NCBI GenBank assembly: GCA_027060825.1
Contig: JALSWC010000202.1
Location: 1 to 39,915 of the forward strand
Direction of reading: 5' to 3'
Origin: Sulfurimonas sp.
GTDB taxonomy: Bacteria > Campylobacterota > Campylobacteria > Campylobacterales > Sulfurimonadaceae
DNA: 39,915 bases
The stretch's first letter is position 1, and each line of letters starts with the position of its first letter. The translations under genes and the position numbers were made by a program. A model generated the notes under the pieces. That model ran no database searches. It was not told the origin of the DNA and saw nothing but the letters and a program-made list of their open reading frames with translations. This document shows positions 23,744 to 32,359 of the stretch, piece by piece.

Positions 23744-24474
23744 AGTTTCTCTCTAAAAAAAGTTTGTACAAATTCACTTTTTACGGATGCAATATCATCT
23801 AAAGTACCCTCATAAGCAATTTTTTTATTATCTATTATAGCTACTCTATCCAAAGTATCATATATGGAACTTAAATCGTGCGTTACCATAACGACAGTAA
23901 GTCCAAGCATCGCACGAAGTTTTAAAATAAGTGCATCAAATTCTCTCGCAGAGATAGGGTCAAGCCCACTTGTAGGCTCATCTAAAAAGAGGAGTTTTGG
24001 ATCCATCGCTAATGCACGCGCTAAGCCTGCCTTTTTTCTCATTCCACCACTTATTTCTGAGGGGTAAAGATATGCATCACTCTGTTTCAAACCTACAATA
24101 CTTAATTTAAACGCAACAATTTCATCTATCATCTTTTTAGATAATCTCGTATATTCTACCAAAGGGAGTGCAATATTTTCAGCAAGCGTAAGAGAAGAAA
24201 ACAACGCACCAAATTGAAAAAGTACACCCCATTGTCTGCGAAGATTTTGAGCATCCTTTCGTCGTATATTTGCAACATCCTTTCCTAAAATTTTTATTTT
24301 TCCACTTCTGATTTTTTGTAACATTACCATTTCACGAAGAAGTGTCGTTTTTCCGCATCCACTAGGTCCTAAAAGCCCATAGATTTCACCTTTTTTAATT
24401 GTAAAATTAAGTCCATCGTGAATTATTCTATTGCCAAACGCAGTCACTACATTTTCAACCTTTATCATCTGCAT
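23740..24474 (-). CDS. MlaF-type ABC ATPase (IamA-like)
   Basis: A 244-aa ATPase subunit for the MCE lipid transporter. Walker A is GPSGCGKTT (about residues 36-44), the signature is ISGGMRKKAGLARALA, Walker B is LLFLDEPTSGLDP, and the H-loop is VTHDLSS. This MlaF form, with GGMRKR-like signature, is diagnostic of the Mla family. The Campylobacter homologue is called IamA. The ATG directly follows the stop of the permease gene. Confidence 0.93.
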   Translation of the reverse strand: MQMIKVENVVTAFGNRIIHDGLNFTIKKGEIYGLLGPSGCGKTTLLREMVMLQKIRSGKIKILGKDVANIRRKDAQNLRRQWGVLFQFGALFSSLTLAENIALPLVEYTRLSKKMIDEIVAFKLSIVGLKQSDAYLYPSEISGGMRKKAGLARALAMDPKLLFLDEPTSGLDPISAREFDALILKLRAMLGLTVVMVTHDLSSIYDTLDRVAIIDNKKIAYEGTLDDIASVKSEFVQTFFREKL

Positions 24475-25587
24475 TTATATCCCTAAATTTGTAAAAGCTA
24501 TGGAAAAAATTGCATCACATACTATTACTGCAAAAATAGCTTCAACAACACTTTTAGTTGTATTAAAACCTATACTTTGTGTATCATCTTTTACCATTAA
24601 ACCTCTATAAATACCAATAGAAGCAATTAAAAATGCAAAAAATGGTCCTTTCACAATACCTACAAAAAAGTGCTTTGCAGCAACTACCTGAGAAAATCTT
24701 TCTATAAAAAGTTCTGGAGAGATAGATAAATCTACATTTGCAACTATCATACCACCAATCATAGCCATAATATCAGCCACAAAAATCAGAATTGGCATCA
24801 TAATAATTAAAGCAATTATACGAGGTAGCACTAAAAATGCAAAAGGTTCAAATCCCATAGTCTTCATAGCATCAAGTTCTTGCGTAATTTTCATAGCACC
24901 TATTTGAGAAGCAAAAGCAGAGCCACTCCGTCCTGCAATGACAATAGCCGTAATTACAGGAGCTAATTCTCTAAAAATAGAGATACCAAGCATATCTACA
25001 ATGTAAATATTTGCTCCATAAATTTTTAATTGATACGCAGATTGATAGGCTATAACAAGCCCTATAAGAAAACTTGTAAGAGCTACAATAGGCAAAGCTT
25101 TTATGGCACTCTCATTTATTTCAAAAGCAATCTCTTTATATCTTATATTTTTAAACGAAGTTAAATAGCGTAAATTAGAGGCAAAGAGTTGTCCAAAAAA
25201 TGATATAAACGCAGTAAGACCATCATAATAATCATAAAAAATCTTGCCTATCTTTTGTAAAAAAGAGAGTTTTTTTGGTTTTACATTTTCATTATAATGC
25301 AACATGTTTTCTTGCACTAATTCTAAAGTGCTAAGGAGCTTTTCATCATAACAGACTAAATTCACTTTTTTAGAAGCAAACTTCTTTTGAATATTATAAA
25401 TAAAAATAGCGACCGTCGTATCTATTTCAACTACATTTGAAAGATCAATAGTAATGTTTTTTATGCTATTTGTTTGTACTTTGGCAAGTTTTTTTTCATA
25501 CTTTGGTACTTCATAGAGATTCACCTTCCCCTCAAATTTGAGAAGAAGATTTACATCACTACACTCGATGCTAAAAACTTTTTTCAT
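24475..25587 (-). CDS. STAS-MlaE fusion permease (IamB-like)
   Basis: A 370-aa protein. The first about 95 residues look like a STAS domain (ITIDLSNVVEIDTTVAIFIYNIQKKF; compare MlaB), and the rest is the MlaE permease with five or so membrane helices (LASFLIGLV-like LTSFLIGLVIAYQSAYQLK, RELAPVITAIVIAGRSGSAFASQIGAMKITQELDAMKTMG, then AIFAVIVCDAIFSI). In E. coli MlaB and MlaE are separate proteins; here they are joined, as in Campylobacter IamB. The ATPase follows with no gap. Confidence 0.92.
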   Translation of the reverse strand: MKKVFSIECSDVNLLLKFEGKVNLYEVPKYEKKLAKVQTNSIKNITIDLSNVVEIDTTVAIFIYNIQKKFASKKVNLVCYDEKLLSTLELVQENMLHYNENVKPKKLSFLQKIGKIFYDYYDGLTAFISFFGQLFASNLRYLTSFKNIRYKEIAFEINESAIKALPIVALTSFLIGLVIAYQSAYQLKIYGANIYIVDMLGISIFRELAPVITAIVIAGRSGSAFASQIGAMKITQELDAMKTMGFEPFAFLVLPRIIALIIMMPILIFVADIMAMIGGMIVANVDLSISPELFIERFSQVVAAKHFFVGIVKGPFFAFLIASIGIYRGLMVKDDTQSIGFNTTKSVVEAIFAVIVCDAIFSIAFTNLGI

Positions 25588-25595
25588 ACATCTAC

Positions 25596-26090
25596 TTAAA
25601 AAGTTCTCTCTAAAAGTTTATTTACTTTAAGAATAGTAATAATTTTATCAGCCTGTTTTCCAACACCTTCAATAATACTATCATCACCACCTACTGCATC
25701 AGGGGCTGCTCCAATATTCTCTTTTTTAAGTCTAATAGCCATTGTAAGTCTATCAATCACAAACCCTGCAACATCATCACCATGACGCAACACAACAAAA
25801 CGAGTATCTTCTCCCTGATTTTTTGGTGTAAGACCAAACTTTGTTCTTAAATCAAGAAGAGGAATAACTGCACCACGAAGATTAAAAACACCTAAAATGT
25901 AATTAGGAACTTGTGGCACACGCGTCCAAGCAAAAGGTTTAATAATTTCTTGAATAGCTAAAATAGGCACTGCATACTCTTCATCGCCTATCATAAAACC
26001 GACGAGTTGCACCACATCATCAAGTTGTTCAACCACACCATTTTTTTGTTCACTTTGCTTATCAATAATCTGTTTTAATTTATCACCCAT
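25596..26090 (-). CDS. cheW: Chemotaxis adaptor CheW
   Basis: A 164-aa adaptor that links chemoreceptors to CheA. The CheW domain is complete: VVQLVGFMIGDEEYAVPILAIQEII, VPNYILGVFNLRGAVIPLLDLRTKFGL, VDRLT-like FVIDRLTMAIRL, and VGKQADKIITILKVNKLL. The N-terminal 25 residues are a short charged leader. The ATG overlaps the cheA stop by 1 nt (TAATG). The gene order cheV-cheA-cheW is typical of Campylobacterota. Confidence 0.97.
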   Translation of the reverse strand: MGDKLKQIIDKQSEQKNGVVEQLDDVVQLVGFMIGDEEYAVPILAIQEIIKPFAWTRVPQVPNYILGVFNLRGAVIPLLDLRTKFGLTPKNQGEDTRFVVLRHGDDVAGFVIDRLTMAIRLKKENIGAAPDAVGGDDSIIEGVGKQADKIITILKVNKLLERTF

Positions 26091-28492
26091 TATAAAAACT
26101 CCGCTTTAAAATTCACATTTCTTTGTACTACGCTCGCTAAGTAATCTGCTGAATATGGTTTTGTAATATACTCTACCATTCCAGATTCAACGCCACGCAT
26201 TCTGTCTGATTTACTTGTCCTTGATGTTACTGCAATAAGAGGTAAATTTTTGTATCTATTGTATTTTTTTATCTCTGTTGCTAAAGTATAGCCATCCATT
26301 CTCGGCATCTCAATATCTACAAGCATTGCATCAAAATTATAGTCACCTGATTTTAAAATATTTAAGGCTTCTTGACCATCAGCTGCTTCTACTAGCGTTA
26401 TGCCCATAGGCTCAAGTGCTTTACGCATAATCGTTCTATCTGTTTTAGAATCATCAACTATCATCACAGTATAATCACTAGCCTTCGTTTTTTCTTTAAC
26501 TGCTGAACTGCCTTCTGTAGAACTATTTAATGCACTATTTTTTACATCTTTTGCCATATTCATTAAAGCAGCTACATCCACAATAAGAGTGACACCACCA
26601 TCACCACGAATTGTAGCACCAGCAACGCCTTCTATACCTTTAAGATAATCACCAAGAGATTTAATAACAATCTCCTCTTGCCCAACAAGTGTATCAACAA
26701 TTAGTCCAAGTTTACTTGTTCCTAATCCTAAAACAACAACATAAGCATGCTCACTTGCATCCAAGATGCGTTCAACTTCAAAAATATCGCCAATATGTAC
26801 CAAAGAGAGAACATCATCACGAAGTCTCATAACACTTTTACCTTCTACTGTGTATATTTCATCTTTAGAAATTCGTACAGTCTCAAGTACAGAAGCTAAA
26901 GGAATAGCATAATGTTCCTCTTGCACACCAACTAAAAGTGCTTGAATAATGGCAAGCGTAAGAGGAATTTTCAACTTAATCGTTGTCCCAACATTTACCA
27001 CACTTTCAATATCTATCATTCCATTAAGTTTTTCAATGTTTGTTTTCACAACATCCATTCCAACGCCACGACCAGAAACGCTTGTTACTGCCGCTGCTGT
27101 TGAAAATCCTGGTCTAAAGATAAGAGTAAATGCCTCTTTATCACTCATATTATCCATCTCTTTTTCAGTAATAATACCTTTTTCAAAAGATTTCTCTTTG
27201 AGCATTTGAGGATCAAGCCCTTTACCATCATCATCAATTTGTATGACGATTTGATTTCCTTCATTGTAGGCTTTTAGACTAATCGTTCCACCTTCTGGTT
27301 TCCCTTTTGCCGTTCTCTCTTCAGGCGTTTCAATTCCATGGTCACATGAATTACGAATAATATGCACAAGAGGGTCGCCAATCTCTTCAACCAATGATTT
27401 GTCAAGTTCTGTATCTTCACCAGCTAATACAAGCTCAATTTTTTTATTGAGTTCACGAGATAAATCACGAATCATTCTTGGAAATTTATTGAATACTTTT
27501 CCAATTGGAAGCATTCTCGTTTTCATAACGGCAATCTGTAAATCTGTAGTGACAAGAGAGACAATAGAGACAACTTGCGTAAGCTCTTCTAAAAACTCTT
27601 CACCCTCATACCGTTCTTCTACATCTTCATTGATTTTCATCAGTCTATTTTTAGCAAGAACAAGCTCACCAATAAGGTTCATAAGATGGTCAAGTCTCTT
27701 CACATCTACACGAATAGTCTGCTCAACTGCCGCAGGAGTTCGCTTTGTAGGTGCTGCGGCTTTAGCACTCTCTTTATTAGCAGATTTCTGTTCTTTTTTT
27801 ACAGGAGCTGGAACTTTTTTAGCTACTACTTTTTCCTCTTTTTTCTCTACTTTTGGTTCTTCTTCTTTTTTCTCTTCATCTTCTACTTCTGGCATAGTTG
27901 GGACAGCTTCACCTGCAGCAATTTTTGCATCTCTTTTTGCTTTATCTTCAGACTGTCGTTGTGCTAAAAGTCGTTCTATCTCTGCTTCAACCTCATCAGG
28001 ATCCATATTATCATAATCTGGTTCCTCTTCTTCAGCAGGTGCCTCTTCAACAACACTCTCTGGTTCAGATTTTTCTTCTGGTTCTACAGTAGCATCAGAA
28101 GGAGCCTCTCCATTACTTATTTTATCAAGTCGTGCCACACATGCTGAAACATCAATGCCTTCATCTGCACTCGTATCACGAATTGTCTCTAAAAGTGCTT
28201 TCATAAGGTCAATGGATTCTAAAATAACATCCATAATATCAGGAGTAATTATCAAATCACCGTGTCTTGCTTTGTTCAATACATCTTCCATATGGTGTGT
28301 AAGATGTGTTAATACATCAAAATTTAAAAATGATGAAGCACCCTTTACCGTATGTGCTACACGAAAAATTCCGTTAAGCAGTTCCAAATCTTCAGGATTT
28401 GATTCTAATTCTACCAAATCTTCATCTAATTTTTCTACAAGTTCAAATGATTCAACTAAAAAATCTTGTAATATTTCTTGAAATTCATCCAT
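26090..28492 (-). CDS. cheA: CheA histidine kinase with C-terminal CheY domain (CheAY)
   Basis: An 800-aa hybrid chemotaxis kinase. The HPt domain has phospho-His47 (RVAHTVKGASSF). A Glu/Lys/Pro-rich linker of about 130 residues (about 130-265) takes the place of a clear P2 domain. Then follow the dimer helices (DVKRLDHLMNLIGELVLAKNRL), N box (HIIRNSCDHGIETPEER), G boxes (SGRGVGMDVV), the CheW-like regulatory domain, and a receiver domain with VDDSKTDR, LVDIEMPRMDG and ITKPYS. The fused receiver fits the CheAY form of this phylum, thought to act as a phosphate sink. Confidence 0.96.
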   Translation of the reverse strand: MDEFQEILQDFLVESFELVEKLDEDLVELESNPEDLELLNGIFRVAHTVKGASSFLNFDVLTHLTHHMEDVLNKARHGDLIITPDIMDVILESIDLMKALLETIRDTSADEGIDVSACVARLDKISNGEAPSDATVEPEEKSEPESVVEEAPAEEEEPDYDNMDPDEVEAEIERLLAQRQSEDKAKRDAKIAAGEAVPTMPEVEDEEKKEEEPKVEKKEEKVVAKKVPAPVKKEQKSANKESAKAAAPTKRTPAAVEQTIRVDVKRLDHLMNLIGELVLAKNRLMKINEDVEERYEGEEFLEELTQVVSIVSLVTTDLQIAVMKTRMLPIGKVFNKFPRMIRDLSRELNKKIELVLAGEDTELDKSLVEEIGDPLVHIIRNSCDHGIETPEERTAKGKPEGGTISLKAYNEGNQIVIQIDDDGKGLDPQMLKEKSFEKGIITEKEMDNMSDKEAFTLIFRPGFSTAAAVTSVSGRGVGMDVVKTNIEKLNGMIDIESVVNVGTTIKLKIPLTLAIIQALLVGVQEEHYAIPLASVLETVRISKDEIYTVEGKSVMRLRDDVLSLVHIGDIFEVERILDASEHAYVVVLGLGTSKLGLIVDTLVGQEEIVIKSLGDYLKGIEGVAGATIRGDGGVTLIVDVAALMNMAKDVKNSALNSSTEGSSAVKEKTKASDYTVMIVDDSKTDRTIMRKALEPMGITLVEAADGQEALNILKSGDYNFDAMLVDIEMPRMDGYTLATEIKKYNRYKNLPLIAVTSRTSKSDRMRGVESGMVEYITKPYSADYLASVVQRNVNFKAEFL

Positions 28493-28502
28493 ATTTATAC
28501 TC

Positions 28503-29444
28503 CTATTTTTTTATATGTGCATTCACTACACGAGATACTTCATCATAAAATGAACTTGCCTGGAACTTAACTAAATAAGCCTCTCCACCTGCTTTTTCAC
28601 CTCTTTCTTCACTAAAACTATCACTAATTGAAGAGTTAAAAACTATTGGAATGGTAGAAAACCTCTCATCTTCTTTTACTTTTGCAGCAAAGTGAAAACC
28701 ATCCATTTTTGGCATCTCAACATCTGAAATAATAATTTTAAGTTTATGTGAAAGTTCCTCTCCATAAGTCTCATACAAATCATCAAGTTTAGAAAGTCCC
28801 TCTACCCCATCCATAGCTTCAACAACATGAAATCCCATCTTTTGCAAAGCATCTTTTACAATTTTTCGAGCTGTTGTACTATCATCAAGAACCATAGCCA
28901 AACCATTAAAAGTCTCTATTTTATCTGGTTCATTATCTGTTTCAGGTTCATACAAACCTAACTCCTGAACAACACTCTCAAGGTCAAGAATAAGGAGTAC
29001 ATTGTCACCTTCTATCTTTGTGACTCCTGTAATTTTACTACTGTCCATACCTGCAGAACTATTCATAAAAGAAGCTGGTTCTATATCCCCCCAGCTAATT
29101 CTTCTAATTCTTTTTGCTTCATGCACCACAAAACCAATAAGAACATTATTAAATTCTGTAATGATAATGCATGAACTTTCACGCACACTCTCTGGAGTTT
29201 TTATTCCCATCCATTTGGCAAGGTTTACAACAGGAATAACCACTTCACGAAGATCAAAAATTCCCTCTATAAAATCTGGTGTTCCTGGAAGTTCTGTTAA
29301 ATGAGGAATTTTAATAATCTCTCTAACCTTAGAGACATTCACTCCATATATACCTTCATATACAGCATCATCTTCTTGTTTAAATATACGAAAATCGACC
29401 AGTTCCATCTCATTAGAACCAACTTTTAATGATTTATCATCCAT
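28503..29444 (-). CDS. cheV: Chemotaxis coupling protein CheV
   Basis: A 313-aa protein with an N-terminal CheW domain (about 10-165; IYGVNVSKVREIIKIPHLTELPGTPDFIEGIFDLREVVIPVV) and a C-terminal receiver domain (about 180-310; MVLDDSTTARKIV with the acidic pair, IISDVEMPKMDG with the phospho-Asp, and YLVKFQ with the Lys). CheV couples receptors to CheA and is tuned by phosphorylation. It is the first chemotaxis gene of the run, starting 2 nt after the LpxH-like gene. Confidence 0.95.
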   Translation of the reverse strand: MDDKSLKVGSNEMELVDFRIFKQEDDAVYEGIYGVNVSKVREIIKIPHLTELPGTPDFIEGIFDLREVVIPVVNLAKWMGIKTPESVRESSCIIITEFNNVLIGFVVHEAKRIRRISWGDIEPASFMNSSAGMDSSKITGVTKIEGDNVLLILDLESVVQELGLYEPETDNEPDKIETFNGLAMVLDDSTTARKIVKDALQKMGFHVVEAMDGVEGLSKLDDLYETYGEELSHKLKIIISDVEMPKMDGFHFAAKVKEDERFSTIPIVFNSSISDSFSEERGEKAGGEAYLVKFQASSFYDEVSRVVNAHIKK

Positions 29445-29446
29445 AA

Positions 29447-30187
29447 CTATTTTCCCCTTGAAAATTTCTGTTCTATTAAAACAGTATTACTATTTGAGTA
29501 TTTTATAATAAAATATCTTTGATTGCATGCAAAAGCTGCTAAATTTATATATTTAAAGCCATCTACTTCAAAAGAAATATTTTGATGAAAATGCCCTTCA
29601 ATAAAAAAATCACAATCAAATCTGCCCCTAAGACGCTTTTTTATAAACCCACAAAAGCCTGTAAATGTATTGCAATCATCTTTTTTTCCCAAATGCCCTT
29701 CTACATTTTTTAAAATAGCATGATTAAAAAATATATCAATATATTTCAAAATAAAAAGGTTAAAAGGATTACGAATAAACGCAGTGTATGCCTTATAAAA
29801 GCTATCCCCATCAAAATCGCCATGTGCCAAATAGATTGTTTTGTCTTGTAGCATTGCTTTGATAGGTTGGTTTTGAATAGGTACAACTATAACTTCTGGA
29901 AAGAGTTTTACAAGATTAAAATCATGATTTCCCTCAAGATATATCACTTCTATCTCTTGTGAGATAGTATTCAAAAGCGAAAGCATCTCTTGATTGTCTT
30001 TGTAAGTATAATCAATACCTCCAAAAAGAGCATCAAAGATATCCCCCATCAAAATAAGCTGTGTTGGTAGAAGAGTTTTAGAGTGAATCGCTTTTATAAA
30101 ATCAAGAAGCTCCTCTCTTCGGTGAGAGTAATGCGCATCAGAGACAACAAATGCCCCCTCTTTAAGCATTAAAGCATTATGGGACAT
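29447..30187 (-). CDS. lpxH: LpxH-like metallophosphoesterase
   Basis: A 246-aa calcineurin-like phosphoesterase. Metal motifs are SDAHYSH, MGDIFDAL, LEGNHDFNL, LAHGDFDGD and EGHFHQN. The order and the helical insert (FIRNPFNLFILKYIDIFFNH) fit UDP-2,3-diacylglucosamine hydrolases, which cut the pyrophosphate in lipid A synthesis. The ATG at 30187 overlaps the argC stop by 11 nt (ATG-N5-TAA) but has no clear ribosome site; the next ATG in frame (30169) is an alternative. The family assignment is good, the exact substrate inferred. Confidence 0.82.
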   Translation of the reverse strand: MSHNALMLKEGAFVVSDAHYSHRREELLDFIKAIHSKTLLPTQLILMGDIFDALFGGIDYTYKDNQEMLSLLNTISQEIEVIYLEGNHDFNLVKLFPEVIVVPIQNQPIKAMLQDKTIYLAHGDFDGDSFYKAYTAFIRNPFNLFILKYIDIFFNHAILKNVEGHLGKKDDCNTFTGFCGFIKKRLRGRFDCDFFIEGHFHQNISFEVDGFKYINLAAFACNQRYFIIKYSNSNTVLIEQKFSRGK

Positions 30188-31181
30188 AGGCTATATTTGG
30201 AATTGCCATATTTTCATCAAGTCCCATCATAATATTTGCATTTACAAGGGCTTGGGAGGACGCTCCACGCATAAGGTTATCAATAGCAGAAGAGATAAAA
30301 AGCATATTACCCTTGCGTTTAACATAGATGTCACAGAAGTTTGTTCCAGCAACATTTTTCATATTTACTGGCACTTCACTCACTCGAATACCCTGCTCAT
30401 CTTTGTAAAATTCTTTAAGTAATGCCACGGCATCAAATTCAGATTCTACTTGAATATAGATAGAGCTTAACATCCCACGAGTAATAGGCACTAAATGTGG
30501 CACAAAATGCACCTCATCAAACGAAACGCCTACTTTTTGAGCGATTTCAGGAGCATGACGGTGTCCAAGAGGATTATACGCAAATAAATTATCGTTTACA
30601 TTTACAAAATGTGTCACTTCGCTTAATTTTTTTCCTGCCCCACTTACACCTGTTTTTGCATCAATGATAATGGGTGTATTTGCTACTCGTTTTTTCAAAA
30701 ATGGGAGTAATCCTAAAATGGCAGAGGTAGGAAAACATCCTGGATTTGCTACAAGCTTCGCACTTTTAAGTGCTTCACGGTTGAGTTCAGGCAAACCATA
30801 AACAACATGAGAGAGATTTTCTTTGTCCGTATGAGGACAATAAAACTCCTCATATATATCTAAAGGCAGACGATAATCAGCAGACAAATCAACTACTTTC
30901 ACCCCATTTGCAATAAGTGGCTTTACATATGCCATGGCAGTTTTATGTGGCAGAGCTAAAAATACAAGCTCACAACATTGAGAAATTTCTGCAATATCTG
31001 CTTTTTTCACGGTATCTTCACAAACACCATTTAAAGAAGGATGCAATTTATTTATAGTCGAACCACCCTCAGAGTTTGCAATATAAACTAAATCAAAAAT
31101 AGGATGCTTCACAAGCATTTTTACAAGTTCAAGTCCTGTATAGCCTGTTGCTCCAACAATTCCAACGCCTATTTTTTGCAT
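30177..31181 (-). CDS. argC: N-acetyl-gamma-glutamyl-phosphate reductase
   Basis: Third enzyme of arginine synthesis, reducing N-acetyl-glutamyl phosphate to the semialdehyde with NADPH. The NADP site is VGIVGATGYTGLEL and the catalytic Cys is in VANPGCFPTSAIL (about residue 145). Other marks are VDLSADYRL and GHRHAPEI. The ORF-track start is 31193; I prefer ATG 31181 because GAG lies 7 nt before it and the family begins there (334 aa). The greA stop lies just upstream, so it is co-transcribed with greA. Confidence 0.95.
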   Translation of the reverse strand: MQKIGVGIVGATGYTGLELVKMLVKHPIFDLVYIANSEGGSTINKLHPSLNGVCEDTVKKADIAEISQCCELVFLALPHKTAMAYVKPLIANGVKVVDLSADYRLPLDIYEEFYCPHTDKENLSHVVYGLPELNREALKSAKLVANPGCFPTSAILGLLPFLKKRVANTPIIIDAKTGVSGAGKKLSEVTHFVNVNDNLFAYNPLGHRHAPEIAQKVGVSFDEVHFVPHLVPITRGMLSSIYIQVESEFDAVALLKEFYKDEQGIRVSEVPVNMKNVAGTNFCDIYVKRKGNMLFISSAIDNLMRGASSQALVNANIMMGLDENMAIPNIAYVP

Positions 31182-31195
31182 CTTATTACTCATAA

Positions 31196-31693
31196 CTATT
31201 TTGTCTCAAATACTATTTCTTGGTATTTCACTTCATCAATCTCAAACTCTTTTTCTCCACCAGGAAGACGAAATTTTACTTCATCACCCTCCTCTTTTCC
31301 AAGCAACTGTTTTGAAAGAGGTGAATTAAACGAGATAAGCCCTATATCTGGATTTGATTCAGAACCACCTACTATAGTATATGTCACTTGCTCATCTGTA
31401 TCAAGATTTGTCATTACAACAGTTGAGCCAAAGCTCACTTTTGCGTGTTCGAGTTGACTTGGATCTACTATTTGAGATTGTCCTAATATCTCTTGAAGTT
31501 CTGCTAAACGGTTGTCAATATTTTTTTGCATCTCTTTTGCAGCATGGTATTCAGCATTTTCTTTTAAATCCCCATGTTCAAGTGCCTCTTCAATAGCTTT
31601 TACAACGCCAGGTCGTTTTACTTCTTTTAAATCTTTTACTTCAGCTTGAAGCTTTTCATAGCCAAAGAGTGTCATTGGTTCAATTTTTTGCAT
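31196..31693 (-). CDS. greA: Transcription elongation factor GreA
   Basis: A 165-aa factor that rescues backtracked RNA polymerase by stimulating RNA cleavage. The N-terminal coiled coil carries the acidic tip (about residues 40-46, HGDLKENAEYHAAKE) and the C-terminal FKBP-like domain shows YTIVGGSESNPDIGLISFNSPLSKQLLGKEEGDEV, the GreA signature. It heads the 11-gene run, with AGAGAA before the ATG and a TATAAT upstream. Confidence 0.97.
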   Translation of the reverse strand: MQKIEPMTLFGYEKLQAEVKDLKEVKRPGVVKAIEEALEHGDLKENAEYHAAKEMQKNIDNRLAELQEILGQSQIVDPSQLEHAKVSFGSTVVMTNLDTDEQVTYTIVGGSESNPDIGLISFNSPLSKQLLGKEEGDEVKFRLPGGEKEFEIDEVKYQEIVFETK

Positions 31694-31722
31694 ATTTATT
31701 CTCTTTTATATTTATTTTTTAA

Positions 31723-31728
31723 ATTATA
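31723..31728 (-). promoter_or_regulatory. -10 box before greA
   Basis: TATAAT on the minus strand within TTCGCTATAATT, the same wording as upstream of pyrC, 29 nt before the ATG. It is the only good promoter seen for the 11-gene greA-to-pepP run. No -35 at normal spacing. Confidence 0.6.
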
Positions 31729-31737
31729 GCGAAAATT

Positions 31738-31992
31738 TTAACTTACTTTTTCAAGTTTTGACAAATCAAAACAAATTGTCTCATTTTTACATACTATTTT
31801 TATTAAACATGCTGATTTAGAAATTTTCACTGCGTTTAGCACATCTTCTAAAAGCACTATATACGACTGCGTTTGTGGGTCGTATGCTTGTAGCTTTTCA
31901 TCTTGCACTATAAACAACCTTCCCCCACCACAACCATCACCGATAATGCCTTCACATACTAAATCATCTTCTACATTAAAACCATGAATCAT
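31738..31992 (-). CDS. Unknown small protein
   Basis: I do not recognise a family. If it starts at ATG 31992 it has 84 aa and begins MIHGFNVEDDL; longer starts up to 32013 are possible. It is mainly beta-like, with a GDGCGGGRLF turn and five Cys, and no membrane helix. It overlaps the 3' end of the next upstream gene by 17 nt (or 38 nt with the long start), so the two are likely coupled. Confidence 0.55.
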   Translation of the reverse strand: MIHGFNVEDDLVCEGIIGDGCGGGRLFIVQDEKLQAYDPQTQSYIVLLEDVLNAVKISKSACLIKIVCKNETICFDLSKLEKVS

Positions 31993-32359
31993 CAAGACAA
32001 TCATCCTTTGCATCTTTTAGAAAATCTTTATAATCACTCGAATTTGTATCTATCTTTTTATACTCTTCATAAGTGTAATTTTTAAAAGTTGTATCATCAA
32101 GACATTTACAAAGTTTTGTGGAATTTTCATCGCCCGTGCAGTGTGAGAGCATTTCACTCTTTTGTTTTTCATTCCACCCTGTATAAGAGATATAGTAAGG
32201 GTAAAGTACCCATATAGCAAATCCAATAGTTAAGACAATATTGATGATATACTCATTTTTCTTTGTTTGACGGTATCTTCTTACATCATAAATCAATGCC
32301 ACTATAAAAACAATTTGTAAGCTTATATTAAACCAATCGCTATCTAAAAATTCAAACAC
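31976..32359 (-). CDS. Unknown membrane protein with Cys-containing tail
   Basis: A 127-aa protein with two membrane helices (about residues 10-28 and 38-58) and an acidic tail of about 65 residues holding four Cys (HCTGDENSTKLCKCL, then DDCLDDSW), perhaps a disulphide-bonded periplasmic domain. Not a family I recognise. The GTG start overlaps the stop of the ThiF-fold gene by 8 nt (GTGTTTGA). Confidence 0.65.
   Translation of the reverse strand: MFEFLDSDWFNISLQIVFIVALIYDVRRYRQTKKNEYIINIVLTIGFAIWVLYPYYISYTGWNEKQKSEMLSHCTGDENSTKLCKCLDDTTFKNYTYEEYKKIDTNSSDYKDFLKDAKDDCLDDSWF

Noticed and set aside
27399-28016. 205-aa ORF opposite cheA, and similar Ser/Phe-rich ORFs opposite cheA and groEL
   Set aside because: Low-complexity shadows of the Glu/Lys-rich linker and the groEL coding frame, with no ribosome sites.
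32004-32013. Extended start of the small unknown gene (MQRMIVLM)
   Set aside because: It would enlarge the overlap to 38 nt without a ribosome site at normal spacing; kept only as an alternative.
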